Below, one piece after another: positions 38,131 to 46,738 of a stretch of DNA of 64,000 nucleotides. Below the pieces are notes generated by a model. That model was not told the DNA's origin. It ran no database searches and was given only the letters and a program-made list of their open reading frames with translations. The DNA is from Chromobacterium vaccinii (GTDB taxonomy: Bacteria; Pseudomonadota; Gammaproteobacteria; Burkholderiales; Chromobacteriaceae). How positions within the stretch are numbered: position 1 is the stretch's first letter; each line of letters starts with the position of its first letter. Both the position numbers and the translations under genes were made by a program. The stretch is from NCBI RefSeq assembly GCF_000971335.1, contig NZ_JZJL01000004.1, forward strand, positions 103,783 through 167,782, written 5' to 3'.

Positions 38131-38865
38131 TCAGTCGTCGCGATAACGGTGGCGGATGGCTTGCAGCCGCCCGTCGGCGCGCACCCTCTCCAGCGCGGCC
38201 TGTAGCCGGGCGGTCTGTTCCGGCGGCGTCTGCGGATTCAGGGCGAACCAGTACTGCAGCTTGCCGTCCAGCAGCCAGACGGGGGAAACGTTCTTTTCCG
38301 GCAGCCGCTGCTGGCGCATCTGCCAGGCCATCGCCCAGTCCAGCATGGCTACCAAATCCACCCGCTTCAGCAGCAGTTTTTTCAGATTCACCGCGTCGCT
38401 CTGGCCCAGGTCCAGGTTCTGGCCGCTTTGCAGTCCCAGCGCGTGCAGCTGGTTGGCGGAGGCCGAGCCCGCCAGCACGCCGTTGCGGTAGCGCACCAGG
38501 TCGCTGGCGGCATCGACGCGGATATCGGCGCGTTTGTCGAGGCGGTACATGTAGATGCGGCGCGAGCCGATGGGACCCACCCATTGGAACTGGGCCTCGC
38601 GCTCCGGCGTGCGCACCACGGTATAGAGCAGGCCGCCCGGGGTATCCCTGGCCTTGGCGTAGGCGCGCAGCCAGGGCAGCACCTCGATCGTCAGATTCAG
38701 CCCAGCCTCGCGCGCCACCAGTTGCAGCACCTCGGTGGAGTAACCCTTCACGCTGCCGTTGTCCAGGTAGTTCAGCGGCGGAACGTCTTCGGTATAGGCA
38801 TGGAGCTCCGCGGCCGGCGCGCAGCCGAACCAGCAGGCCGCCATCAGCGCCAGCATGCTTCTCAT
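38131..38865 (-). CDS. Periplasmic amino-acid-type binding protein (SBP_bac_3)
   Basis: The 244-residue protein has a signal peptide (MRSMLALMAACWFGCAPAAE, cut after APA) and a type II binding-protein fold with ELHAYTEDVPPLNYLDNGSVKGYSTEVLQLVAREAGL, VVRTPEREAQFQWVGPIG, and a C-terminal lobe ending in LQAALERVRADGRLQAIRHRY. No transporter genes lie next to it; such orphan proteins are common in this group. I prefer the ATG at 38865 because GGAG lies nine bases before it; ATGs at 38880 and 38898 would add 5 or 11 residues. Confidence 0.8.
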   Translation of the reverse strand: MRSMLALMAACWFGCAPAAELHAYTEDVPPLNYLDNGSVKGYSTEVLQLVAREAGLNLTIEVLPWLRAYAKARDTPGGLLYTVVRTPEREAQFQWVGPIGSRRIYMYRLDKRADIRVDAASDLVRYRNGVLAGSASANQLHALGLQSGQNLDLGQSDAVNLKKLLLKRVDLVAMLDWAMAWQMRQQRLPEKNVSPVWLLDGKLQYWFALNPQTPPEQTARLQAALERVRADGRLQAIRHRYRDD

Positions 38866-39007
38866 CACGGTCCACTCCATCCGGCTTGTCGTCGCCATTG
38901 TTTACATCAGCATAGGCCAAGAAGATTACCATTTGGCGTGGCCGGAAAATGTCCCGATGCCGCGCCGGCGCGCCTGGCCTCCGGCGGGACTGGATGGCCT
39001 GAGAAGG

Positions 39008-39775
39008 TCAGCGGCGGCGGAAGCTGATCAGCAGCACGTCGCGGCTGCCGTCGCGGGATGGATCCAGCTGGCTGACCGGGGTGACGCCGTGCAGCACGCG
39101 CTCGTCGTTGACCAGCGCGATGTCCAGCGGATCGGTCAGCGTGAACGAGGTAAGCGGCTGTTTTTCCAGGTTGAACAGCTCGGTGGCGCCGTTCACCAGA
39201 TTGTGGCGCTTGACCATCATCATCATCAGGAAGTGCACGCCGTCGCGGTGGACGCCTTCCGGCGTCGGCCAGCCGGGCTGGCGGTTACGCGTTTCGATGC
39301 GGAATTGGTGCGCTTCGATATGCCACGGCGTATACGGCGACAATTGGCCGAAGACGGCGCAGCCCAGGCTCAGAGCGGCCTGCATGGTGGCGCCGTGCAG
39401 GATCTCGTTGCGTATCGGCTCGAAATGGCGCGGCACGCCGCCATTGAGCGGGTTGTACAGCTTGCTCTGGTAATGCGGGCGGTGGGCTTCGGCGCGCGCG
39501 GCGCGCGCGGACGGTTCGGCGCTGAGCGTCGCGTGCAGCCGTTTGCGGTAGCGCCCGCCATCCGCCATGAACTTGTCCTGCTGCAGATGGTTCCAACTGT
39601 CCTGAAAGGCCGCCCAGTCAGCCAATGCGCCCGGAAAGCGTTGCAGTAGGGGACGGCTTTGCTCCGCCGGCAGCAGGCAGAAGTCCTGCAGCGCCAGGCG
39701 CTGGCAGATCTGCTCCAACTGCGGTTCGGGGTGGGGCGGGGTTTGAGGGTGGTGGGCGGCGAGTGCCGAGCTCAT
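39008..39775 (-). CDS. 2OG-Fe(II) dioxygenase family protein (BsmA/DUF2257 type)
   Basis: This 255-residue protein matches the 2OG-Fe_dioxy family that includes L-isoleucine 4-hydroxylase and BsmA. The iron site is visible: HRDGVHFLMMMMVKRHNLVNGATELFN supplies H-x-D (about residues 177-179), and DERVLHGVTPV supplies the distal His near 229. Upstream segments SKLYNPLNGGVPRHFEPI and TPWHIEAHQFRI fit the same family. It probably hydroxylates a free amino acid or small molecule, but the substrate is not evident. It stands alone, divergent from the DUF1345 gene. Confidence 0.85.
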   Translation of the reverse strand: MSSALAAHHPQTPPHPEPQLEQICQRLALQDFCLLPAEQSRPLLQRFPGALADWAAFQDSWNHLQQDKFMADGGRYRKRLHATLSAEPSARAARAEAHRPHYQSKLYNPLNGGVPRHFEPIRNEILHGATMQAALSLGCAVFGQLSPYTPWHIEAHQFRIETRNRQPGWPTPEGVHRDGVHFLMMMMVKRHNLVNGATELFNLEKQPLTSFTLTDPLDIALVNDERVLHGVTPVSQLDPSRDGSRDVLLISFRRR

Positions 39776-39934
39776 GGTCTCTCCAATGGTTCTTGTGTTT
39801 GTAGTCTGAATTCTGCTGTAACTGAATCGAAAAGAGAAATATTTTATGCAATATGAATTTAATCTGCGGCAATGCCCGCCAGATAGTTTGGGGGGCGCGT
39901 GTTGCGCGCATTCGACACGGGAGGGTATTCATTG

Positions 39935-40612
39935 ATGACGAGCTTGCTTCGCCGTTTCATTCTGGCGCGCATGGTGCTGGCGCGGCCCAGGCTGGCCTGG
40001 TCGGCGCTGTTCGGCCTGCTGGCGATCGTGGCCTTGCCGCATGTCGTGGCGATGCACGACGTCACGCGCTACATCATCGGCTGGAATGCGGGGGCCTGGC
40101 TGTACCTGACGCTGGTCGGCTGGATGATGTTCGGGACCGGGCGCAAGCCGATACGGCACTGGGCCAGGGTGGAGGACGAGGGGCAGTGGCTGGTGTTGCT
40201 GCTGGTGTGCCTGGCGGCGGCGGCCAGCCTGTCGGCCATCGTGATGGAGCTGGCGGTGGTGAAGGACATGCATGGCTGGCCGCGCGCCGCCCATATCGCG
40301 CTGGCGGTGCTGACGCTGCTGTCGTCGTGGGCGTTCACCCATGTGATGTTCGCGCTGCACTACGCGCGCGGCTTCTACGCCAGGGAGGCGCATGGCCTGC
40401 CGGGAGGGTTGGAGTTTCCCGGCACCCGGCAGCCGGATTATGAGGACTTCCTGTATTTCGCCTTCATCATCGGCACCTCGGGCCAGACCGCCGACGTCAG
40501 CTTCACCGACGGCAGCCAGCGCCGCACCGGCACCGTGCACTGCGTGCTGGCCTTTTTCTTCAACGCCACCGTGCTGGCCTTGATGATCAACATCGCAGCC
40601 GGCTTGATCTGA
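39935..40612 (+). CDS. DUF1345 domain membrane protein
   Basis: This 225-residue protein has about five membrane helices and fits DUF1345. The conserved family segment is HYARGFYAREAHGLPGGLEFPGTRQPDYEDFLYFAFIIGTSGQTADVSF (split around residues 140-190), followed by RTGTVHCVLAFFFNATVLALMINIAAGL. The function is unknown. The ATG at 39935 has the ribosome site GGGAGGG; an upstream in-frame start at 39899 lacks one. A terminator follows. Confidence 0.9.
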   Translation: MTSLLRRFILARMVLARPRLAWSALFGLLAIVALPHVVAMHDVTRYIIGWNAGAWLYLTLVGWMMFGTGRKPIRHWARVEDEGQWLVLLLVCLAAAASLSAIVMELAVVKDMHGWPRAAHIALAVLTLLSSWAFTHVMFALHYARGFYAREAHGLPGGLEFPGTRQPDYEDFLYFAFIIGTSGQTADVSFTDGSQRRTGTVHCVLAFFFNATVLALMINIAAGLI

Positions 40613-40632
40613 GCGGCTGGCCGACAATGCGA

Positions 40633-40661
40633 AACGCCACCGCTCGCGGTGGCGTTTTTTT
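40633..40661. terminator. Terminator after the DUF1345 gene
   Basis: AACGCCACCG, CTCG loop, CGGTGGCGTT, then TTTTT. It lies between two converging genes. Confidence 0.85.
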
Positions 40662-40676
40662 ATCCGAAGGCGAGGC

Positions 40677-41288
40677 TCAGGCGACCGGCGGCTCGGTGTC
40701 CTGGAAGGACTGGCGGGCATGCAGCCGTTGCAGCAGCGCGTCCAGATTGGGGTGAGCTGCGCGCCAGTCGATTTCCGGCGCGCGGAAGTCCAGGTAGCCC
40801 AGGCAGCAGCCGACGGCGATGTCGGCCAGGCTGTAGCCGTGGCTGGTGCACCATGGCTTTTCGCCCAGGTCCTCCGACAGCGTGGCCAGGCCGCGCAATA
40901 TCTTGCCGCGCTGGCGCTCCACCACTTCCTCCATCTGCTTCTCTGGCGGACGGCGGCGCTCCAGCACGATGGCTACCATCGCGTCGATGATGCCATCGGC
41001 CAGCGCTTCCCAGCGGCGGGCGCCGATCAGCTGGCGGTTGTCCTGCGGCAGCAGGCGCGATACCGGCGAGCTGTTTTCCAGGTATTCGACGATCACGCGG
41101 GAGTCGTACAAGGTGGAGCCGTCGTCCAGCTCAAGCACCGGCACCTTGCCCAGCGGGTTGTACTCGGTGACGCGGGTGTCCGCGTTCCAGGGCACGTCCT
41201 CCTCCAGCGGGCAGTCGATTTTCTTTTCAGCCAGCACGATGCGCACCTTGCGGGCATAGGGGCTGGTCAAAGAGGCGATCAGTTTCAT
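40677..41288 (-). CDS. Glutathione S-transferase family protein
   Basis: This 203-residue protein has an N-terminal thioredoxin-like domain (MKLIASLTSPYARKVRIVLAEKKI, with a SPYARKV active-site region like YibF) and KVPVLELDDGSTLYDSRVIVEYLE, the GSH-binding segment with the cis-Pro and the DSR motif. The C-terminal helical domain has GYSLADIAVGCCLGYLDFR. It may bind glutathione; catalytic activity and substrate are not evident. Serine at residue 9 is the likely catalytic residue. Confidence 0.92.
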   Translation of the reverse strand: MKLIASLTSPYARKVRIVLAEKKIDCPLEEDVPWNADTRVTEYNPLGKVPVLELDDGSTLYDSRVIVEYLENSSPVSRLLPQDNRQLIGARRWEALADGIIDAMVAIVLERRRPPEKQMEEVVERQRGKILRGLATLSEDLGEKPWCTSHGYSLADIAVGCCLGYLDFRAPEIDWRAAHPNLDALLQRLHARQSFQDTEPPVA

Positions 41289-41389
41289 GTTAGGAGCGAT
41301 GGCGAGGGATCGGAAGATGACGCCGGCCCCGAGGCGGGGCCGGCGAGCGTAGTGCTTACTTTAGCGCAAGCGGGCGGGGGCTGAAAGCC

Positions 41390-42085
41390 TTACTTGAGTT
41401 CAACCTTGCCGCTGACTTGCAGTTGCAGCTGGGTCTGGCCCGGCTGCAGGTCGGGCTGGCTGACGTTGGACTCGGCCCCCGCCATCGCCGCCTTCATCAT
41501 CATGACAGGCGGCCGGAAGCCGTGGTTCTGCTGGCCGATGTCCAGCTGCTGGATGTTTACCGTGTTCTTGCCCAGCGCGCGCGCGGCCACTTCCGCCTGA
41601 TTCTTCAGATTGGAGATGGCCTCGGGAATCATGCTTTGCTCGGCCTTGCGGCGGGCCTCGTCGGAGACGCCGAACTGCACGCCTTCCAGCAGCATGGTCT
41701 GCTGCAGCTTGGAGATCAGCTCGGCGGCCTGGGCGAAGTCCTTGCTCTTCAGCTGGATTTCGGAACGGCCTTGCCAGCCGGTGATCTTGCCGTTCTTGTC
41801 GTAGCTGGGCCAGGTGCTGTAGCTGCCGCTGGACAGCTGCACGTCCTTGTAGCCGCGGCCGATGGCCATGCCGTTGGCGGTGGCCTTGTTCAGCCTATCG
41901 GCCAGCACTGCGGCCTGGTTGTTGCTTTGTTGCACATACAGGGTGGCGCTGATCTGGTCGTTGGCGACATCGCGCTGGGCGCTGGCCGACAGATTGAGCT
42001 GAACGCCGTCGGCGGCGGAGGCCAGCGGCGCCGCGCCGGCCAGCATGAAGCACAGCAGCATGGGCTTGATTCGGTTTTTTCTCAT
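41390..42085 (-). CDS. SIMPL domain protein (DUF541)
   Basis: This 231-residue protein has a signal peptide (to ASAAD, cut near residue 25) and a SIMPL/DUF541 domain: VQLNLSASAQRDVANDQISATLYVQ, WQGRSEIQLKSKDFAQAAELISKLQ and LKNQAEVAARALGKNTVNIQQLDIG. The family is periplasmic, and some homologues oligomerise into large ring-like assemblies; its job is unclear. I chose the ATG at 42085 with GGAGCC upstream; longer readings only add non-signal sequence. Confidence 0.9.
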   Translation of the reverse strand: MRKNRIKPMLLCFMLAGAAPLASAADGVQLNLSASAQRDVANDQISATLYVQQSNNQAAVLADRLNKATANGMAIGRGYKDVQLSSGSYSTWPSYDKNGKITGWQGRSEIQLKSKDFAQAAELISKLQQTMLLEGVQFGVSDEARRKAEQSMIPEAISNLKNQAEVAARALGKNTVNIQQLDIGQQNHGFRPPVMMMKAAMAGAESNVSQPDLQPGQTQLQLQVSGKVELK

Positions 42086-42230
42086 TTCGGCTCCTTGGCT
42101 GAATGTGAGGGAAGTAGACTCCGCTTCGATCGGCTTGGCAAGCGCAGGTTCCGTGCCTGCGGATGCCTCCGCCGTGGGCAAAAATGCCAAAAGGCCCCGG
42201 AAGGGGCCGTTCGGATAGCCGGAGAGCCGA

Positions 42231-43826
42231 TCAGGCGATGTACTCGTAGCCCGGCAGCGTCAGGAACTCGACGAAATCGTCCGAGGTGGTCAACAGGTCG
42301 AACATTTTGGCCGCGTCTTCGTATTGCCGGGTCCAGCGCGCGCCGTATTCGGCTTGCAGCTTGGCCACTTCGCGGGCCTGCAGCTCGCGGAACAGCTCAA
42401 CCGTCACCTTGCGGCCGTCGTCCAGCACGCCTTTGGGCGAGCGTATCCACTGCCAGATCTGCGAACGCGAGATCTCGGCGGTGGCGGCGTCTTCCATCAG
42501 GTTGTGGATGGGCACGCAGCCGTTGCCGGAAATCCAGGAACCCAGGTATTGGATGCCGACGTTGATGTTCATGGCGAGACCCGCTTCGGTGATCGGCGCT
42601 TCCGGCTGGAAGTTCAGCAGGTCGGCGGCGGAAACCTGCACGTCCGGGCGCTGCTTGGCGATCTGGTTCGGCGCTTCGCCCAGCGCCGCGGTGAACGCCG
42701 CGTCGGCGATCGGCACCAGGCCCGGGTGGGCCACCCAGCCGCCGTCGTAGCCGTCGGTGGCGTCGCGGTCCTTGTCGGCCTTGACGCCGGCCAGCGCCTT
42801 CTCGTTGGCGGCCGCGTCGTTCTTGATCGGAATCAGCGCCGCCATGCCGCCGATGGCCGGCGCGTCGCGGTGGTGGCAGGTTTTCAGCAGCAGCAGCGCG
42901 TAGGCGCGCATGAAGGGCACGGTCATCGTGATCAGCGCGCGGTTGGCCAGGCAGAAGTCGCGGTTCTGCTTGAACTTCTTGATGCAGCTGAAGATGTAGT
43001 CCCAGCGGCCGGCGTTGAGGCCGGCGGAGTGCTCGCGCAGCTCGTAGAGGATTTCGTCCATCTCGAAGGCGGCGAGGATGGTCTCGATCAGCACCGTGGC
43101 CTTGATCGTGCCCTGCGGGACGTTCAGCTCGCTCTGGGCGAACGCGAAGACGTCGTTCCACAGGCGCGCTTCCAGATGGCTTTCCATCTTGGGCAGGTAG
43201 TAATAGGTGGCGCTGCCGTTTTCGCGCAGGTAATGGATGTTGTGGAAGAACGACAGGCCGAAGTCGAACAGGCTGCCGGACACGATCTCGCCGTCCACCT
43301 TGACGTGCTTTTCCATCAGGTGCCAGCCGCGCGGGCGCAGCAGCAGGGTGGCGACGGCGTCGTTCAGCTGGTATTGCTTGCCTTCCGGGCTCTGGAAGGA
43401 AATGGTCTTGCGGTAGGCGTCGCGGACATTGATCTGGCCGGCGATCTGGTTGTCCCAGCTCGGGCAGTTGGAGTCCTCGAAGTCGGCCATGAAGCTCTTG
43501 GCGCCGGAATTCAGCGCGTTGATCATCATCTTGCGCTCCACCGGGCCGGTGATTTCCACGCGGCGGTCCAGCAGGTCCTGCGGCAGCGGCGCGATTTTCC
43601 AGTTGCTTGCGCGCACGGCGGCGGTTTCCGGCAGGAAGTCCGGCAGCTTGCCGGCGTCCAGCTCGGCCTGGCGCGCGGCGCGGGCGGCGATGCGCTCGCG
43701 CCGGGTCGGCTCGAAGCGGCGATGCAGCTTGGCGACGAAGGCCAGCGCCTCGGGGGTGAGGATTTCGGCGTAGGCCGGAGTGATGTCGGCGAGAACTTCC
43801 ACGCCCTGCGGGAGATTGACTGCCAT
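42231..43826 (-). CDS. aceB: Malate synthase A
   Basis: Malate synthase A condenses glyoxylate with acetyl-CoA in the glyoxylate shunt. The 531-residue length fits isoform A. The malate-synthase signature [21 protein letters not shown] lies near residues 256-276, and the later motif [16 protein letters not shown] near 379-394. Segments [13 protein letters not shown] and [20 protein letters not shown] are also typical. No isocitrate lyase gene is in the window. The start at 43826 is opposite a divergent LysR gene that may control it. Confidence 0.97.
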   Translation of the reverse strand: MAVNLPQGVEVLADITPAYAEILTPEALAFVAKLHRRFEPTRRERIAARAARQAELDAGKLPDFLPETAAVRASNWKIAPLPQDLLDRRVEITGPVERKMMINALNSGAKSFMADFEDSNCPSWDNQIAGQINVRDAYRKTISFQSPEGKQYQLNDAVATLLLRPRGWHLMEKHVKVDGEIVSGSLFDFGLSFFHNIHYLRENGSATYYYLPKMESHLEARLWNDVFAFAQSELNVPQGTIKATVLIETILAAFEMDEILYELREHSAGLNAGRWDYIFSCIKKFKQNRDFCLANRALITMTVPFMRAYALLLLKTCHHRDAPAIGGMAALIPIKNDAAANEKALAGVKADKDRDATDGYDGGWVAHPGLVPIADAAFTAALGEAPNQIAKQRPDVQVSAADLLNFQPEAPITEAGLAMNINVGIQYLGSWISGNGCVPIHNLMEDAATAEISRSQIWQWIRSPKGVLDDGRKVTVELFRELQAREVAKLQAEYGARWTRQYEDAAKMFDLLTTSDDFVEFLTLPGYEYIA

Positions 43827-43898
43827 GCGCGCGCTCCTTGGTAGGGGAAATGACATGATGATGCTGCAATGCAATGTTTGACAGTCTATTCGCCATCC

Positions 43899-43940
43899 AA
43901 GTAAAAAGAAATGGCATGAAAAACATAACATTTTTTACTT
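43899..43940. promoter_or_regulatory. Inverted repeat in the aceB/LysR gap
   Basis: AAGTAAAAA at 43899-43907 and TTTTTACTT at 43932-43940, a perfect 9-bp repeat with a 24-base spacer, lie just before the LysR start. The divergent layout and placement suggest an operator for the LysR protein, but this is inference. Confidence 0.4.
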
Positions 43941-43951
43941 TTAGGTAGATA

Positions 43952-44848
43952 ATGAGCGAGCTGAAGCAGCTGGAGACCTTTGTCGCGGTGGTGGGGCTGG
44001 GCAGCCTGTCGGCCGCGGCGCGGCAGCTGGGCGTGGTGCCGGCCATGGTGGGCCGGCGCCTGGACGCGCTGGAGGAGCGGCTGGGCGTGCGCCTGTTGGC
44101 GCGCACCACCCGCAGCGTCACGCCGACGCAGGAGGGCGAGGCGTTTTACGAGGACTGCCAGCGGATACTGGCCGATCTGACAGAGGCCGAGGCGGCGGTG
44201 GCGTCCGGCAGCGGCAGAGCGCGCGGCCATCTGCGCTTGTCCGCGCCGGCCGGCTTCGGCCGCCGCCACGTGGCGCCGCATGTCGCCGCCTTCCAGCGCC
44301 TGCATCCGGAGGTGAAGGTGACGCTGGACCTGTCCGACCGGCTGGTGGACCTGCAGCGCGACCGCGTCGACTGCGCCATCCGCATCTCCGACCTGTCCGA
44401 TTCCGGCCTGGTGGCGATCCGGCTGGCGGAAAACCATCGCGTGGTGGTGGCGTCGCCCGCTTATCTGGCCATCCGCGGCGCGCCGCGGGCGCTGGAGGAT
44501 CTACAGCATCACCAATGCCTGTCGCTGGGGGAAAGCCAGAGCCGCGGCTGGAGTTTCGTGGTGGACGGCAAGCCGGTGAACCTGAAAGTGTCAGGCGCGC
44601 TGGAGTGCAACGACGGCGCGGTGCTGCACGACTGGGCGCTGCAGGGCCTGGGCCTGGCCTGGCGCTCGCTGTGGGAGGTGAAGGACGATCTGTCCGAGGG
44701 CCGGCTGGCGACGGTGCTAGACGATTTCTCGTCACCGGACTACCCGGTGTACGCGGTGGTGCCGCAGCGCAAGCTGCTGCCGGCCAGGGTGCGGCATTTC
44801 ATCGAACATCTGAAAGCTGCCTACGCCGCGCCGGGCTATTGGGATTGA
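43952..44848 (+). CDS. LysR family transcriptional regulator
   Basis: A 298-residue LysR regulator. The N-terminal winged helix-turn-helix (ETFVAVVGLGSLSAAARQLGVVPAMVGRRLDALEERLGVRLLARTTRS) is intact, followed by an effector-binding domain with LRLSAPAGFGRRHVAPHVAAFQRLHPEVKV. It is divergent from aceB and may regulate it, though aceB is not usually LysR-controlled. The ligand is unknown. AT-rich promoter sequence separates the two starts. Confidence 0.93.
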   Translation: MSELKQLETFVAVVGLGSLSAAARQLGVVPAMVGRRLDALEERLGVRLLARTTRSVTPTQEGEAFYEDCQRILADLTEAEAAVASGSGRARGHLRLSAPAGFGRRHVAPHVAAFQRLHPEVKVTLDLSDRLVDLQRDRVDCAIRISDLSDSGLVAIRLAENHRVVVASPAYLAIRGAPRALEDLQHHQCLSLGESQSRGWSFVVDGKPVNLKVSGALECNDGAVLHDWALQGLGLAWRSLWEVKDDLSEGRLATVLDDFSSPDYPVYAVVPQRKLLPARVRHFIEHLKAAYAAPGYWD

Positions 44849-44929
44849 GGGCGGTTTGCCGCGCCGGCCGCGGCTTGCTAAGGTAGGGCCTCGCCGCGCA
44901 GGGGCCGCGCGCACAAGAAGACAAACAAC

Positions 44930-45634
44930 GTGAACAAATACCATCAGATCTATTCCGACATCGTCGCCGACATCGATAACCGGCGCTACGCCCAGGGCGA
45001 GCGCATCCCATCCGAATCCGAGCTGATGCACAGCTACGACGCCAGCCGCGGCACCGTGCGCAAGGCGGTGGACATGCTGCAAGAGCGCGGCTACGTGCAG
45101 AAAATCCACGGCAAGGGCATGTTCGTGCTCAAGCCGGGCAATATCGAATTCCAGCTCAGCGGCATCGTCAGCTTCCAGGAAATGAACGAGCGCATGGGGC
45201 GCAAGGTGGTGTCGCAAGTGGCGGAGCTGGCGGAACAGCCGGCCGACGCGCCGCTGGCCAAGGCCACCGGTCTGGCCGAGGGCACCGGCATCGTCAAGAT
45301 CAAGCGGGTGCGCAATATCGACGGCGAAAACGTGATCCTGGACATCAACCACTTTGTCGCCGGCCTGGTGCCCGGCTTGAACGCGGACATCGCCGCCGGC
45401 TCCATCTACCGCTACATCGAGCAGGATCTGGGGCTGACCATCAGCTACGCCCAGCGCATCATCGAAGCCCAACCCTGCAACGACGACGACCGCCGCTACC
45501 TGGACCTGAACGGCATGGACCATGTGATCGTGGTCAAAAACCTGACCCACCTCTACGACGGCCGGCTATTCGAATACACCGAATCGCGGCATCGGCTGGA
45601 CAAGTTTTATTTCACGGATATTGCGCGGCGCTAG
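44930..45634 (+). CDS. treR: Trehalose operon repressor TreR (GntR family)
   Basis: A 234-residue GntR/HutC-type regulator. Residues 1-68 form the winged helix with YDASRGTVRKAVDMLQERGYVQKIHGKGMFVL, and the rest is a UTRA effector domain. The closest known function is TreR, which represses trehalose PTS genes and is relieved by trehalose-6-phosphate; treB and treC lie 1.2 kb downstream on the same strand. The start is GTG at 44930 with AAGAAG upstream. The gap to treB holds foreign DNA, so TreR and its target were probably once closer. Confidence 0.9.
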   Translation: MNKYHQIYSDIVADIDNRRYAQGERIPSESELMHSYDASRGTVRKAVDMLQERGYVQKIHGKGMFVLKPGNIEFQLSGIVSFQEMNERMGRKVVSQVAELAEQPADAPLAKATGLAEGTGIVKIKRVRNIDGENVILDINHFVAGLVPGLNADIAAGSIYRYIEQDLGLTISYAQRIIEAQPCNDDDRRYLDLNGMDHVIVVKNLTHLYDGRLFEYTESRHRLDKFYFTDIARR

Positions 45635-45643
45635 CGTTTTCTC

Positions 45644-45787
45644 TCAGGGCGAGGGGGCCCGGAGTTTTGTGTAAGCGGACTTTGGGAAGGGGAGGCAGGC
45701 CACGGTTAATTTCATCTGGCTGAATCGGTGGAAATCGTGGTCTGTTCCTTCGAGGAGTACGATGTTTGAAGAAGTTAAATAGTACAT
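45644..45787 (-). pseudogene. Truncated ORF next to attC site
   Basis: A 47-codon frame starting MYYLTSSNIVLLEGTDHDF directly after the attC-like site. It looks like the N-terminal part of a cassette gene cut off where the sequence joins the treR side, but I do not recognise a family and it could be chance. Confidence 0.3.
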
Positions 45788-45804
45788 AAGCCCACCAGAG
45801 GATG

Positions 45805-45873
45805 AACTAAGTGGCCCCGCGGCTGAGTTAAGCCGACCGGCGGCGCCGGTTCGGCTTGAATGAATTGTTAGCC
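45805..45873 (-). repeat. attC-like site (integron 59-base element)
   Basis: On the minus strand it reads GGCTAACAATTCATTCAAG, then CCGA, a GC-rich imperfect hairpin, TCGGCTTAACTCAGCCG. This is the pattern of aadA-type attC sites (TAACAATTCATTCAAGCCGA...CGGCTTAACTCAAGCGTTAG). The stop codon TAA of the upstream gene lies inside the first core, as in many cassettes. The last core diverges right after its first G, as if a cassette end had recombined there with a non-standard site. Confidence 0.75.
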
Positions 45874-46293
45874 CTCGCCCCGTATCCACCGTGCCGTGAG
45901 CGCTCTTGTGAGTTGCTGAGGCTCAAACGAAAAGCCAAACGACACGGAATGCCAAAAAGAGCCCTCTTGGTCTTGGGACCAGTATCCCGTGTTGCCCTCT
46001 ACCGCCAAGTGCCCGCGACTATTCACGGAAAAGATGCGGAGCTTAAGCTCATCGGGCGACATGGATTCTAGTGTGGCCTCGCCATTGAGCGAGTGCTCTA
46101 GTGAAATGAGAGCAGCGCAAAAGGCAGAGAACTCCCCATCAAAAACCCAAAGATCGTTGCGCCCCCTAAAACCACCTGACAGTACGTCAATCGTGATGTA
46201 TACGTCGCCGCGGTTCTGAGTGGCCGGATCGTCCTCAATGGCAATAGACATCTCGAAATGGGAACCAGAATTTTCAAATCTCATGACGCTCAT
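45868..46293 (-). CDS. WapI family immunity protein in an integron-cassette context
   Basis: This 141-residue protein resembles the WapI family of immunity proteins to contact-dependent toxins: MRFENSGSHFEMSIAIEDD near the start, the central GEATLESMSPDELKLRIFS and GHLAVEGNTGYW. In Bacillus WapI protects against the WapA tRNase; many proteobacterial copies are orphans in integrons. The ATG at 46293 begins six bases after an attC-like site, and the stop lies within the next one, so gene plus site form a classic cassette. No toxin gene is nearby. The N-terminal start could also be one Met later (46284). Confidence 0.75.
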   Translation of the reverse strand: MSVMRFENSGSHFEMSIAIEDDPATQNRGDVYITIDVLSGGFRGRNDLWVFDGEFSAFCAALISLEHSLNGEATLESMSPDELKLRIFSVNSRGHLAVEGNTGYWSQDQEGSFWHSVSFGFSFEPQQLTRALTARWIRGEG

Positions 46294-46298
46294 GTGAG

Positions 46299-46410
46299 TG
46301 CTAATTTTCAAGCTGAGCCGCGAGCGGCGGCTGGGCATGGAAGGCTTGGAATGAAATGGCCGGCCTGTAGTGCCCAGCCGTTGCGAGTCGGCTTGAGCAC
46401 AAGGTTAGAG
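46299..46410 (-). repeat. attC-like site upstream of the WapI-type gene
   Basis: On the minus strand CTCTAACCTTGTGCTCAAGC begins the site, and CTCGCGGCTCAGCTTGAAAA followed by TTAGCAC ends it. Inner arms CAAGCCG/CGGCTcagCTTG and a 9-base inverted repeat GGCTGGGCA/TGCCCAGCC make the long hairpin expected of a 112-base attC. The final core reads ATTAGCA rather than GTTRRRY, so it is imperfect. Confidence 0.6.
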
Positions 46411-46506
46411 CGCTATTCATTGCCGCGTCCTGCCCATAGGAATGCGGCAAATACCACGTATCTCGGATACTGCCATGATTTCTGGGACTCTGCGACCCGG
46501 CGACCC

Positions 46507-46590
46507 GGCGGAACTCCCGGCTTTGCCGGGATTCCGCCCTACGGCAGGCGGTGTTTCGTAGGGTGGATGCCCCGCAGGGGCGATCCACCG
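46507..46590. repeat. Two REP-like hairpins
   Basis: First, GGCGGAA-C-TCCCGGC-TTT-GCCGGGA-TTCCGCC (46507-46538), 14 bp with one bulge. Second, GGGTGGAT...GATCCACC around a CCCC-GCA-GGGG core (46560-46589). Both look like interspersed palindromic repeats known from many Proteobacteria. Confidence 0.45.
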
Positions 46591-46617
46591 TTGATTGCAA
46601 AGCAGATGAATGAGACC

Positions 46618-46654
46618 GGCCCGGCGCGGAGTCATCCGCCCGGGCCTTCTCTTT
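46618..46654 (+). terminator. Probable treR terminator
   Basis: GGCCCGG-C-GCGG, AGTCAT loop, CCGC-CCGGGCC, then TTCTCTTT. It now lies 1 kb from treR, beyond the inserted segment. Confidence 0.6.
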
Positions 46655-46697
46655 GCCGCTGTTGCGAAATGGCGGCAGTCGGTTTGACTTTTCGCAA

Positions 46698-46738
46698 ACT
46701 CGTACAGACGAGTGTTGACCAACTTGTATGTACGAGTT
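46698..46738 (+). promoter_or_regulatory. Two operator-like palindromes and promoter before treB
   Basis: ACTCGT-ACAG-ACGAGT (46698-46713, perfect arms) and AACTTGTATGTACGAGTT (46721-46738, one mismatch per arm) share the half-site ACTCGTA, with centres 24 bases apart. A -35-like TTGACC (46715-46720) lies between them, so bound TreR would cover the promoter. The -10 is weak. They are the best candidates for TreR binding. Confidence 0.6.
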
